Shown: positions 8,101-18,436, numbered from the stretch's first letter. The stretch is 64,000 nucleotides of DNA from Selaginella moellendorffii (GCF_000143415.4 NW_003314274.1:1154040-1218039), one strand, 5' to 3'. Notes: generated by a model not told the origin, from the letters alone. Translations and numbers: made by a program.

Positions 8101-10518
8101 CTCACAACCTGCACAAGGTAAGGTCACGTGAGGCCTCACGCCATTTTGATTATAAATCGTTGTGAATATTTAGACACGAGGACTGAAAAGCGCACTGGTG
8201 GCGCATCGAAGAAGGACAAACAGACAAGCAATAGGAAAAAAGGAGGTACAAATTATATTTGCAATGGCGTGTGGTCTCATGCCATTCCTTGCAGGAGAAA
8301 CTTCTTCAAAGGCAAAACAGGCAAGCACCAGCCAAGCTCAAACTGACAGTGGTCATAAAAAGCGAAAGCACGTTGGACAGTCGTCGAGATCAGAGGCGTT
8401 TGATTCGAAAAGGAAGAAGGGCAACGAAAAGATGATAGGTAATGCCTCGCGGTTATGGCGTGTGTGCTCATGCCATTCATTGCAGATCAAGGGCTGAGTG
8501 AAAGCAGGCAGTCACCACCTCATGACTCAGATTCCTATGGCGGACTCCCCTTCCCCAATCTCAATGGAGAGGTACAATGGATGAGGGAAGCTTTTCAAGT
8601 CAGGGCCACGTTTTTCTCATCTCGTCGTCTTCGAAGGGTGCAAGAACGTGCAGAAACCATGTTAAGACAGTCGGGTGAGGATACGGTCCTAGGTCACGCA
8701 CTAAAACAGGCTATGGATGTCTTGTATTTTGAGATGGAGACTCGGCCAGATGATTTTCCCAAGATGGTCCTAGAAGAACAAGCCATCCAGCCTGAGCAGC
8801 CTATGGAAGAAATGCAGGAGGGGGATGAGGAGCCAGAGAAAGATAATGAGCAGGAAGAGCAGAAGGACGAAGAGGAGGACAAAGAAGAGGAGGACGAAGA
8901 AGAGGAGGACGAAGAGGACTTGGATGGTCCTCACAATGGTGACGATCACAATAACGACGACGACGATGATGATGACGATGGCCAGCTTGAGGTGGCCAAA
9001 GAGCAGCGGAGGAAGGTCATACAAGACAAACCATCAGGTAAATAATAGTACATCCATTCCTAACCTTTTACCATTTCTAACATTGTCCATGTAGGTCGCA
9101 GAGCAAATGGTAAGTAGAGATTATTCAGTTGAATTTACAAACTCTAGCCTTTAGTGTCGAGGAAGGATAGTGCCAAGCAAGGGTCGAAACGTATGTCCAA
9201 TCCTCAGAATCAACAGTGCGCCCAAGTGATATCGGTCCTAGTTCCTCAATAGCAGTTGATGGTAAATACAGTATAGTCGATTCAATGTGCTAATGAGTTT
9301 GTTTTTAGTAGCACGGGAGGATACCATCTCAATCGAAGGGAGATATTTGGACATGCATATGGATCCGCCAGTGGACTCTACTTGGCTGCAAGAGTCATCA
9401 GAGCTGGTGGAGGCTACTATCCATATCAACGCCAAGCAAGCTGACCACGCTCCACTTGATGCTGCCCATACCACTGAGTCAATCTTGTCCACGTATCCAA
9501 CTGACGGTGACCAGGCGCCATTGGACCCACATGAGGCCGCCCCAGCCGCCGAGCCGGTCGTATCCTCATTTCCAACAGACTCAACGTGTGCCCAATCGTC
9601 TGACTACGCGCCGTTGGAACCTCCCTACACCGCCCCTGCTGCCTGTTCGGTCATGTCCACTTTGCCAACGGAGGCACCAGCTGAAATGGCGTGTGATCAC
9701 ACGCCATCGGAACCACCCCATGCCACTGTTGAGCCAGTTGTACCAGAGTCTACAGCTGAAATGGCATGTGCCCACACGCCATCGGATGCGATTGACCCCA
9801 CATTGCAGAGGAGAGTATTTCCGCCCTTCACGTTTCCTCGACCAAAACCCTCTCAACGACCATCGGGAGCAACATTCGCTAATATTGTAGATGGTAAAAT
9901 TGACTTGTACCATTTTTTATGCTGACGCATTTCATTTCAGAGTCACGGCGAAGGTACTGTATTGTTTTTGATCTGAACGGTGTCCTTTTCTCCCATGAGC
10001 GTGGCTCGTCCTCGAATGTCATTGCACCCTCCAAAGCCTGCGGTCGCAAGTTGGTCAAAAGAGACAGATTCACATTAATCACACGGGAGAAACTGCGGGA
10101 TCTAATAATGACCATGCGACACTTAAAACAGAGGGCCGGGTTCAATTTGCAATTGGGAGTTTGGACATCCATGATGCGCCACAATGCATTAACGTTGCTA
10201 CAGATGATGCACGATCAGACGCGAGTAATATTACCATTTGACTTTCTCCTAACGCAGGAGGATTGCTTGACTATGGTCCATGTGAGGGGTAGCAAGCCCA
10301 TCTTCGTCAAGCCAGAGGCTGTAGTGATGAACCGGACTGCTAGCTCAAGTGAAATCCTCATCATCGATGACTCGCCGATTAAAACTGCAGCGAACACGCA
10401 CACATATGCAGTGCACCCCATCTCTTGCAGTATGGAAACTAGGGAGAAGAAACCGTATGTTCTGGGGGACCTTGCAAAACGGCTTGGAGCGATGGTGATA
10501 GAGAACCGGCCGGTCTAG
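5182..10518 (+). CDS. 12-exon gene: ParB-like domain, possible methyltransferase-like region and C-terminal FCP1/NIF-type HAD phosphatase domain
   Basis: Proposed exons: 5182-5184 (ATG only), 5424-6602, 6657-7980, 8031-8117, 8174-8245, 8295-8438, 8486-9037, 9095-9109, 9155-9169, 9217-9261, 9309-9893, 9941-10518. They sum to 4599 nt, a multiple of three (1532 aa). All junctions are GT-AG and phase-consistent; the GTGCCA donor at 9170 is the weakest. Basic nuclear-localisation-like runs lie near residues 165-210 and 985-1030. A ParB-like segment (about 224-330) has YTIDVSRI and AVSGQHSSLAMQEI, with GQHS where GxHR is usual. CVVEYNCGGLFFRAALLKG near residue 784 resembles the SAM-binding end of N4/N6 DNA methyltransferases, but the catalytic DPPY is not seen. 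A Glu/Asp-rich tract spans 1046-1105. The C-terminal domain has FDLNGVLF, GVWTSMMRHN and ILIIDDSPIK. The second catalytic Asp of DxDxT is Asn, so phosphatase activity is doubtful. The domain fusion is inferred from phase agreement. Confidence 0.65.
5185..5423 (+). other. Intron 1 (239 bp) holding three palindromes at 5210-5231, 5287-5308 and 5347-5368
   Basis: It starts GTAAGT directly after an ATG and ends CTGAACAG. Joining ATG to the next exon gives MARNCVLL in the long reading frame, which is why this start was preferred to upstream in-frame codons. The copy at 5210 is a full ATGGCATGAGG / CCACATGCCAT dyad. Those at 5287 and 5347 have one to three changes. Confidence 0.65.
6603..6656 (+). 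other. Intron 2 (54 bp) with a palindrome at 6624-6645
   Basis: GTAAGC to TTGCAG. It has no stop and a length divisible by three, so retention would add 18 residues. The palindrome's right end is 11 nt from the acceptor. Confidence 0.75.
7981..8030 (+). other. Intron 3 (50 bp), no palindrome
   Basis: GTGAGT to TATGCAG, phase 1. Retention would meet a TAA within a few codons, which ends the long open frame at 7997. Confidence 0.75.
8118..8173 (+). other. Intron 4 (56 bp) with a palindrome at 8123-8144
   Basis: GTAAGG to ATTTAG. The palindrome abuts the donor and its first few bases have diverged (GTCACGTGAGG / CCTCACGCCAT). Confidence 0.7.
8246..8294 (+). other. Intron 5 (49 bp) with a palindrome at 8264-8285
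   Basis: GTACAA to CTTGCAG. The palindrome ATGGCGTGTGG / TCTCATGCCAT ends 9 nt before the splice acceptor. Confidence 0.75.
8439..8485 (+). other. Intron 6 (47 bp) with a palindrome at 8455-8476
   Basis: GTAATG to ATTGCAG. The 3' 31 nt are almost the same as those of intron 5, and the palindrome again ends 9 nt before the acceptor. Confidence 0.75.
9095..9261 (+). other. Three tiny exons: 15, 15 and 45 nt (9095-9109, 9155-9169, 9217-9261)
   Basis: These micro-exons of the gene at 5182-10518 are each symmetric phase 1-1 and are separated by introns of 45 and 47 nt. They encode GRRAN, VSRKD and MRPSDIGPSSSIAVD with the split codons. The first and third are well supported. The second relies on a GTGCCA donor and could be bounded differently. 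Confidence 0.5.
9440..9810 (+). repeat. Degenerate Pro/Ala-rich coding repeat with two exonic palindromes (9686-9707, 9761-9782)
   Basis: Exon 11 encodes repeated units of the form APL-PP--AA-EPV-S-PT. The last two units each contain a palindrome read as EMAC-HTPS. The copy at 9686 is a perfect 22-bp dyad, ATGGCGTGTGA / TCACACGCCAT. Both are flanked by CTGAA and CGGA, so they were copied with the coding repeat. Confidence 0.75.
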
Positions 10519-10803
10519 GAGGTGGCTGCAGAAATCAACCAAATGGCAGATGGAACGGTATATCAGAAGCCATTTGATCGGACAGACACCAGTCATCATT
10601 TATGGCATGTATATTGTCTAGCCAAGCACTATCCGCATCTCCATAATCTGCTCAACCGGATGGGTTCTTCGACCACTGAACATGAGCGTGGACGTATTAG
10701 AGAAGAGATGGCATTACTATTGGGTTTAAATCCTGATAGTGTGAAGAGTGATGAAATTCTAAGATTATTGTATAGGCGTTGGAGGCAAAAAATAACAGTC
10801 TGA
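10519..10803 (+). other. In-frame open extension after the TAG of the phosphatase domain
   Basis: After TAG at 10516-10518 the same frame stays open for 94 codons to TGA at 10801. It has protein-like composition (HLWHVYCLAKHYPHLHNLL, then REEMALLLGLNPDSV). An independent ATG exists at 10543. It may be the original C-terminus cut off by a CAG-to-TAG change, a readthrough product, or 3' untranslated sequence. Confidence 0.45.
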
Positions 10804-10837
10804 GATGGCATGTATTTATTTAAAAATGTAACTTATT

Positions 10838-10859
10838 ATGGCATGGGGTTCCATGCCAT
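10838..10859. repeat. 22-bp palindrome downstream of the gene
   Basis: ATGGCATGGGG / TTCCATGCCAT, 35 bp after the TGA of the extension. A half copy (ATGGCATGT) lies at 10805, and a degraded copy lies at 11130-11151. No clear copies were seen to the right of this point. Confidence 0.85.
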
Positions 10860-11990
10860 TGTATTAATATTAAAAGACAATTCTTTGAGAGGATTTGCAT
10901 TATACTAGAAGTGTTACAGCATGTTATTGGAAGTCTACGAAGTTGTTTTATTAATAATGGGAAAGTAAAGATTGAATGGGGACTTGGGCTCCACCTAGAC
11001 TCGGAGCAACTGAGCCAATATTAAAAGGATGGAAAGAAATTGGACGACGATGACAAGGAGAAGAGAGAGGTGAAGCAGTGGCAGGGGGAGGAGAAGTGAT
11101 TGAGTAGACATTTCCTTGTTTAAAATAAAATGGCATGTGCCTCAATGCAGTTGAATTTTGTTATATTTATATACTATATAAAGGTTTGGAAACCTTATTT
11201 TACAAGTGGGATAATGACAATTCCCACTTTAACGAAATAGAGCTTAATTGCTTTGACTGAGCATTTGCAGTGTTCAGGGTATTTGATGTTGGTACAGATT
11301 AGGTGTGTGGCAAATTAGCACTTTTTTACCATTCCAAAGGCAACTTAGGTATGACACTATACCTTCTCGAGCTAAGTCTTTTTTATTCTTAGTAAATTCT
11401 AGTGACTTTGATCTATGAGGTATAGCACACCTATATTTAACTTGACCCCAACTCCATATTTTATAGAAGGGGAGTAATTTGCGAACCTTCTCAGGTGTTA
11501 GGGACAATCTCTCTAGTATTATATATCGATCACTTTGATTACTACTACACCACAAACATGATTGTTGACAATGATCATATATACTACAACTTCATGTAGT
11601 CTTTCAAAGGCAAAGTCAAAACTTAGGTAGATTCTCTTCTCCCAGAAAATTGGACAAACTTCCAGACACTACTTGATTCTTTCAGAGAATGTTTCATTGA
11701 AAAAAAACCTATAAACTAACTATTTATTGATCTCTTTTCATTCCAGTAGGGTGCTCATGAGTTTGTGAACTACATCACCAGGTTTTAAGCATACTAAAAG
11801 CAGTGTTGGGATCATAGAGTAGTCTAAGATGAGTAACAAGAGATCATAACATTCACAACAGGTCTACGTGGGAACTTGTAGTAGAACTTTTTTAGAAGAC
11901 ATTTAAGTCTTGTTGCAAGGCATTTTCATTTACCACGAAATTGAAAAGAGAAACTTGTTGACTTAAACATTGCTAGAGTTGATTTCAACT
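10860..11990. other. AT-rich spacer without a recognised gene
   Basis: Apart from the degraded palindrome at 11130-11151, no coding frame with protein-like features, RNA gene or clear repeat was seen on either strand. Confidence 0.5.
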
Positions 11991-12863
11991 AAACCATCAC
12001 CCCATTAAAATTACTGTGTGCAGCTGTTCACCCATCACCACAAAAGTTTATCACTATTGAACACACACTTCAAGTTATTGAGAACTTTGCCAACGAGATG
12101 TGGCAGATGAAGGAGATCATTGTTCAAAAATAATCATACCATGATAAGTTGCTCCAGGAGTTTGTAGGGTCCAGGAAAGAAGCCACTACAGCTTGGGAAC
12201 ACCAATTCAAGTCTTGTTAGTGCACTCATTGCAAGACAAACACACATAACACACAATGCTACTTTAAGCTTCACCCTGGGCTAAAGTGATGGTGGCACAT
12301 TGGAAGGAGAGAGGAGCTTCATTATGATTCCCAACAAGAAGAAAGCAACAAAGAAAGTAGATGCTAGAGGTATGAAGGGTAGGGCAAAACAAGATAATAA
12401 CAAGGATCAGAAGAAAGCAGTAGTAAAGAAAGTGGACATTGGAGGTGATAAATTCATGACAGAGCAAGAGGATCACAGCAGGGATGGGAAGAAAGTGGTG
12501 AAGAAAACAGTAGTTTCACTCATCAATAAAGGAAGTAGGCATTACTAGGCTGGATTAATTGCAAGAGTGTGGAGGAACAGAATCTCGACAAGGCTCCCAG
12601 GTTGAGAGTGTGCTAGGCGTCTCAGGAGGGACCCTAGGGAATGTGACAAGAATGATGCAATACAGGACATCCAGTTGGCAATGTTGCTGGATGAGATTAA
12701 GAAGCTGGCATTGGCATTCCCACAAGGCTGTGAATGAGCTTGTCCTCAATGAGTTCTTGCACCATTAGCTCCTGGACCATGTTGTCAACCACTTGTCCTC
12801 CTCCTGATCAAGGCACACGAACGCTCGTGTTGATGTAGGAGACCCTAGTTCCAAAACAATGTA

Positions 12864-14900
12864 GTGACGAATGCTTGTATGTTCGCTGGCCTCCATCGAA
12901 GCTATGTGCCATTGGAACACATAGTTCTCCTTGTGCTAAAAAAGGATGGATCCTGGAGGCTCTGCATAGACCACAGGCAGCTCAACAAACATATTGTGAA
13001 AGATAAGTATCCAATTCCTAGGGTGGAGGATCTTTTTGATGAATTAGGCCCACTCTGGCTATTATTAAATAGCAGTCACGGATGAGGACAAATTCAAGAT
13101 AGCTTTTCATACACATTGGGGACTTTTTCAATGTAAAGTCATGCCTTTTGGCCTCACCAACGCCCCAGCAATGACGAACTGCCTTTTTGCACCTTTATTC
13201 GATTCGTCATCATATTTTTTTATGACATTCTTGGGTCTCTGCAATTATCTACGTAAGTTCATTGAGAATTATGCATCCATCGCTGCTCCGCTCACTGACA
13301 AACTGCGCACTTCCGGTTTTTTGTGGAATGAGAACACTTATTTTGCTTATGAGTGGCTCAAACACAAGATAGAGATGGCACCACAGCTATGTTTACCGGA
13401 TTTTTCACAGGAGTTTATTGTAGAGACCGGGTGCCATCTTGAAGCAGAGAGATGACCTAGTGGCCTTTGAACGCCAGAGATTCACAGAGGTGGAATCAAG
13501 ACAACCGGTTTACGAGCAAGAGATGCTTGCTGTGATCCATGCAGTTGGCAAGTGGCGCCATTATTTCACTCCTTCGAGATTTATCCTACGTACTGACCAT
13601 TTCAGCATCAAGTTTATTCTTGATCAGGTGGGTTGACCAACTACAAGCTCTGGATTTTACCATTGAGTTTAAGCCTGGCAGCACCAATGTCCTGCCGGAT
13701 GCACTGTCACGGAAGTTTGAAAAACCAGTGACGTCCACTTTCATCTGGATATCTTCACGGGAGGGTGAGTATGTACAGCAGATCAGAGGGGAATATGAGG
13801 AAGACGAGGCTCTGAAGCCGTTACTGGACAACTTCAGGATGTCTACGAACTTCTCTCACATTTGGAGGGGACACCGGATATTACTGAGCAGCAAAGGGAA
13901 CTTCCGCAAGCAGGTGTTTCAGGAATGTCATGAGGGAATTCTTGCTGGACATCCAGGTGTAGCAGCCACCACATCGGCAGTTCAAAAGCGTTTCCACTGG
14001 AAGGGGAAGCAGAGACACATTCGTGCATGGATATGCTCTGTCAACGAATCAAGGCTGAGACTGTCGCATCCCCAGGCCTCTTGCTTCCTCTTCCTGTGGC
14101 AGGACACCCTTTTGCAAGCATCAGCATGGTGGAACTCCCTTCAATCTAAGCCAAGAACGCAATCTATGTGGTGGTGGACAGGTTCACGAAAGTAGCGAGA
14201 TTCATCCCAGTTGCATCTACATTTTCAGCTGAGAAAGTGGCAGAGGTGTTCTTCGCCAACATTGTACGCTTCCATGGCATCCCGCATGAGATTGTGTCCA
14301 ATAGAGATCCGAAGTTTGTCAGCAACTTTTGGATAAATCTCTTCCGATTGTTGGGCATGAAACTTAGCTTCAGTAGTGCGTATCACCCAGAGGGTCAGAC
14401 TGAACGCACCAACCAGTCACTAGAAATGCTCCTTCGGGCCTACTATGCTGATAAGCCATCATCTTGGCTTCAATGGCTTCCACATGTGGAGTATGCTTAT
14501 AATACAAGTCAGCATAAATGTATGCCATTGGAATGTCACCATATGCAGCACTCTATGGATGAGATGTTCCCGGTCTGTTCGATGTCCAGCCATCGAAGTC
14601 ACCGGCAGTGGAAGACCACTTATATGCTGTCCATGAGGTACATGCTCTGGCTCGTCGACACTTGGAAGCAGCCAGAGCAAGCATGGAAACACTATGCTGA
14701 CAAGAAACGTTTGCTCTGGCAATTTGAAACTGGCGACTGGGTTTATGTACGTTTCAGACCTGAATGGCACCCTCTAGGAAGTAGAGCACACGCCAGATCT
14801 AAGCTCCATCCTCCTTACAAGATGAACGAGGACTAGCCCTGCCACCGGGATCACGACTACATGATGTATTCCATGTGTCCGAGCTCAAAGCACACCATGG
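12864..14900 (+). pseudogene. Ty3/gypsy pol remnant (RT, RNase H, integrase)
   Basis: RT block 2-3 ([32 protein letters not shown]) is at 12935-13060, then VMPFGLTNAPA at 13138-13170. The sequence then jumps to FLGLCNYLRKFIENYASIAA at 13230. The RT segment with the catalytic Y-x-D-D box is therefore missing, as an internal deletion. RNase H (PVYEQEMLAVIHAVGKWRHY, LRTDHFSIKF) spans 13440-13640. Integrase (ECHEGILAGHPGVAATTSA, VDRFTKVARFIPVA, SAYHPEGQTERTNQSLE) spans 13850-14500. Several frame changes make it non-functional. Confidence 0.85.
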
Positions 14901-14925
14901 CAAGCTCCCGGACCAGCTCAGTCAA

Positions 14926-15060
14926 CATCAAAGGAGCCAAGACAATGCCATGATGAAGATCCCGTGGCATCAACAGGTTAGATTTTATCCGTGCAGCCAG
15001 TGATCCCAAAGCTCATCAGCAGTGGCAGGAGACGAGAAGAAAAGCTCCACCACGAAGTTT
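14926..15060 (+). repeat. Repeat shared with 17025-17180
   Basis: AGCCAAGACAATGCCA, CATCCGTGCAGCCA-like and CAAAGCTCATCAGC-GTGG-AGGAGACGAGAAGA segments appear in the same order in both places. This suggests duplicated ends of a mobile element, though terminal structures were not found. Confidence 0.6.
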
Positions 15061-15218
15061 GGAGCTCAAGATGATCAACGCCGAGCTCCAAAAGGAGAGG
15101 GAAAAACATTGGGTAGAGTGGATTCGCAAGCGTCTCCCAACAGATAGAAAAGTCTTTCTTCAAGACTCCAACGGTGGTGGGGAACTGCCAGTCATCTTGG
15201 ATACCGGCGTGTCTCGCC

Positions 15219-15242
15219 TGGGGGGGGGGGGGGGGGGGGGGG
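15219..15242 (+). repeat. Poly-G tract
   Basis: A run of more than twenty G residues. It gives the artefactual Gly-rich frames here. Its length is likely variable and error-prone in assembly. Confidence 0.9.
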
Positions 15243-15545
15243 TGGAGGCACCTTGTTGATAAAGCCAAGGCACCTTCCCCCAACACTAGAAGTGTAGCTG
15301 AGAGCCACATCCTGCGCATCGACAGAAGGAAAATGTACGTCCGACGGCTTGTAAAAACGGCCACTACTGGGGCGAAGCATCAACAGGTTCTTGAGCTTTC
15401 GGGATTCAAACAACCTCGCAGATTCATCTTAGAGCCGTCTCAAACGTGCTTGAGTTTCTCTTCTTCCTTGTGTCTCGACAAAGCTTCTTGTGTTATTAGC
15501 AATACAATGCATCAATACAAAGATCTTCTTCCACATCACGAGTCT

Positions 15546-17024
15546 TAATTGCTGGGAGAGAAACATCCAATTGCAATCTATGCACCATTAGTCTCTCTTC
15601 TTTTTGCTTCCCAAACCCAATCCTCCAAAACTTTTCATGTGCCTTTGAATGATCATCCATCTCTAATTTTGACCATGGATAGACAGTAGCATCGCCGTGC
15701 AACTAATGGTGGGATTTATTTTTTGCATTTCGGCAAGCCCAAGCTCATAAATTTGCATCGTATTCGTTCGTTGATGGGCATATCTGCCATGTTGGTCCCA
15801 CTGTATTGCGACCAAAGCTTGAACCAAAGTGCAATTTGCTGTCATTGACAATTCGAAGGCCCAGATGATCAAACCAAGAGCTCGGATCAAACTGTTTTCT
15901 CTGCGCAGCCTTAGCACTTCCCGATCTCGGAGATGAAATAATACACCTGCAAGAAGTTGCTCTCTTCGCCAGTAGCTGCAACGTCCAGGGATTCGTCGTC
16001 CACCATGATGGTCCATGGGAGCTCCAAACCCAAGTTCTCCAACTTCTTTTTGTAATCCCAAGAACCAGATTCCTTTGTCATGTGAGACATAGAAAAGACA
16101 TTGTAGCTACAGCTTAAGCAGCAACTTTCGATGATCTGTTGCATACTCCCTACCGGAATTAAAAAGATCGCATGTAACCCCTGCGCTTCCCTAACCAGTG
16201 TCTCATCTAAATATGTAACAGACTTTAGTATATTCTTAATATTCTCTATTTAGCTTAAATGGTGGCAGCGGCAAGGCAAGGACAAATTAATTGCTCCTTC
16301 CTTATACACCGGAGTTTTGATAAGCCAGACAATACACCAAGAAGCAGGCATTTACTTCTACCTAGTGATCTAGACGCTAGTAAGGAAAAATGTCACAGGA
16401 GTGACAGACTTGGATAAGATCAAATCTGTTTCGCCAGGATCAGAGCGTCTTTCTAGAATTTCTGGATCAGGGACGACACCGACTTAGATTGCCGGTGCGA
16501 ATGGTCAGAAATCGGTGACTTTCAAGGAAATCCAAGTCAAGTTCTCCGAGAAACACTGCCAGACACAGGGAATTAAGCTCTCCATGAAAGCCCGAGAAAT
16601 CCTAGTCCGAGATTTACCGCTAATTTGGACGAGTCCCCGAGCCGCCCGATCAGACAGGAAAGTGACAACGCAGTTATCTCCAAAACCACACGAGCGAGGG
16701 AAATTTCCAAAGGAAAATGCGACAGAGCAACAGCTGAGAGGAAATCAAAACCAAAGTCTTCAAAAGCAAAGCCATGACGGAGATGTCACCATGAACTTGG
16801 ACGAAGTCTGCCTTGAACCACAAAAAGGACACTGTCACCACGTTAAACATCAATTAGTTGCTGGATCGACCCCAACGAAAAGCGAACCGGTGAGCGATCT
16901 CCTTCTCTCGCCAGTCTTGTATCTTGCTCTTGTCGTTTGCCACGGCGACAGCGTCCTGGATCCAAGAACTCGATCGGCACTCCACTGTCTTCGAGAAACT
17001 GGAAGACGAAGATAGTCAAGATCA
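15546..17024. other. Region with protein-like minus-strand frames, no family recognised
   Basis: Minus-strand frames at 15911-16144 and 15745-15981, and a plus frame at 16515-17015, have moderately balanced composition but no motif I recognise. They overlap one another. One may be a remnant of a host gene exon set. No function is proposed. Confidence 0.3.
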
Positions 17025-17399
17025 AAGCAGCCAAGACAATGCCAACGATGCGATCCACTCGCGTGCCGCCAACAGGTGACTCATCTTCGACTTCGCCAAC
17101 GAGATTTCATCCGCGCAGCCAATGATCCCAAAGCTCATCAGCTGTGGTGGCAGGAGACGAGAAGAAGATATGCAGCGATTGGTCCACCGGAGAGTCCGAT
17201 ACATTGCTTCCTCGATGCGAGGACCTGTTGTAGTTGTATCGTCTATGTCGGCTCCTATGTAGAAATTTCCAGTCTTGAGAATGACATAAATCCCTTGTGA
17301 TTGAATCAAGGGATAAAAATCTATTCGGCATAGTACAAGGAGGTCTCGATCTACATCTCAGGCAAGAACGAAAAAAGAACTTCCATATCAACAGCAAAG

Positions 17400-18436
17400 A
17401 TTACTCTCTGTGATTTTTGGCTCTTTCTTTTGGGTTTTTTTTTCTTTCTACTTTCAGGATGTTTTTTTTGCTAGGGTACAGTCCTTGAATTCCATCAAAA
17501 ACTCTAGGAAGCCTCGCTACGTCATTTTTTTTTCTTGGAAGAAAAACTAAGCGAGGATAGATGGTTTCCATAGATTAAATTGTGGGTGTATTTATTCTGA
17601 TCCATTTCTCTTACAGAATTCATATTTGGGAATTATACAGATTCACTCCCATTTTCAAAAGCAATTGAAGTTTGAAAATGTTAAGAAAGATTGTTAAGAG
17701 GTTTAAAAAATATTCCTATTTATTAATCTAATTAATCAAATAAAATTTTATAATTATAAACATGTTTATAATGTATAAATATAAGATTAATCTTATTGCA
17801 TATCAACCATTAGATGGTAGAATAAAAAAGAATATACTAGAAAATGTTTAAGAAAGTTTATAAATTATAAACATGTTTATAAATTATAAATACAAAATTA
17901 ATCTAAATGAATAACAATCGTTAAATGGTAGAATATCCTAGAATATCTAAGCATATTCTAAGTATATCCACTACTATCAGGTTTGCTTAAGCAAACCAAA
18001 AAAGTTAATGACAATAGAGTATTTTATTTAGCAAGTAATTATTTGATATTATAGAAATGTTGTATAGCAAGTGATTGATTCATAAATAACCATACTCCCT
18101 TAATTATTATCAATATGACATTCTTTGTTTGATTCTTCTAAGATCTTTATTAAACAGCTGTATGGCTTTATTTTTGTCTCCTAGGAAAAAAAACTGTATC
18201 AAAGCCTTAGAACCCTTACATAACAGGGTTAACATTCTGTTTCTCATTCTACTTTTGGGAAATATAAGCTGAACTTAATTTCCATATAAGATGAAATGCA
18301 ATTGAAAAAATTACTAGGGTAATTAACATTTAATTATCAATTATAACATTATAATTAATTTATAATTATAGAGTATAACTAGGACATGATCTTATATTTA
18401 TTTGAGTAGAACATATATTAGACATTTATTGTCCCA
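17400..18436. other. AT-rich intergenic DNA
   Basis: Long A/T runs and repeated near-identical words such as TATAAACATGTTTATAA at about 17755 and 17865. That word occurs again near 31795, so a small dispersed AT-rich repeat is likely. No gene seen. Confidence 0.5.

Larger units (their letters stand above)
11990..15545 (+). mobile_element. Decayed Ty3/gypsy retrotransposon
   Basis: A gag-like zinc knuckle remnant (CTHCKTNTHNTQCYFKLHPG) lies near 12220-12290. It is followed by reverse transcriptase, RNase H, integrase and an end resembling HDVFHVSELK before a chromodomain-type tail (about 14860-14890), all on the plus strand in several frames. Bases 15170-15545 contain a poly-G run and a poly(A)-signal-like, LTR-like tail. 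No clean pair of LTRs could be delimited. Confidence 0.75.

Noticed and set aside
796-8346. Recurrent short peptides containing MRPHAI
   Set aside because: They are only the palindrome translated in one frame. They occur on both strands and at unrelated places.
8694-9024. Minus-strand Ser-rich and Val/Ile/Leu-rich frames
   Set aside because: They are antisense to the Glu/Asp-rich coding tract of exon 7, whose composition creates them.
10522-10803. An independent small gene
   Set aside because: It is in the same frame as the upstream stop and shares its reading continuity. Treated as a possible lost C-terminus instead.
791-10859. The palindromes as a CRISPR-like array
   Set aside because: Spacing ranges from tens of bases to more than a kilobase, copies sit inside exons and introns, repeats vary, and the DNA is eukaryotic.
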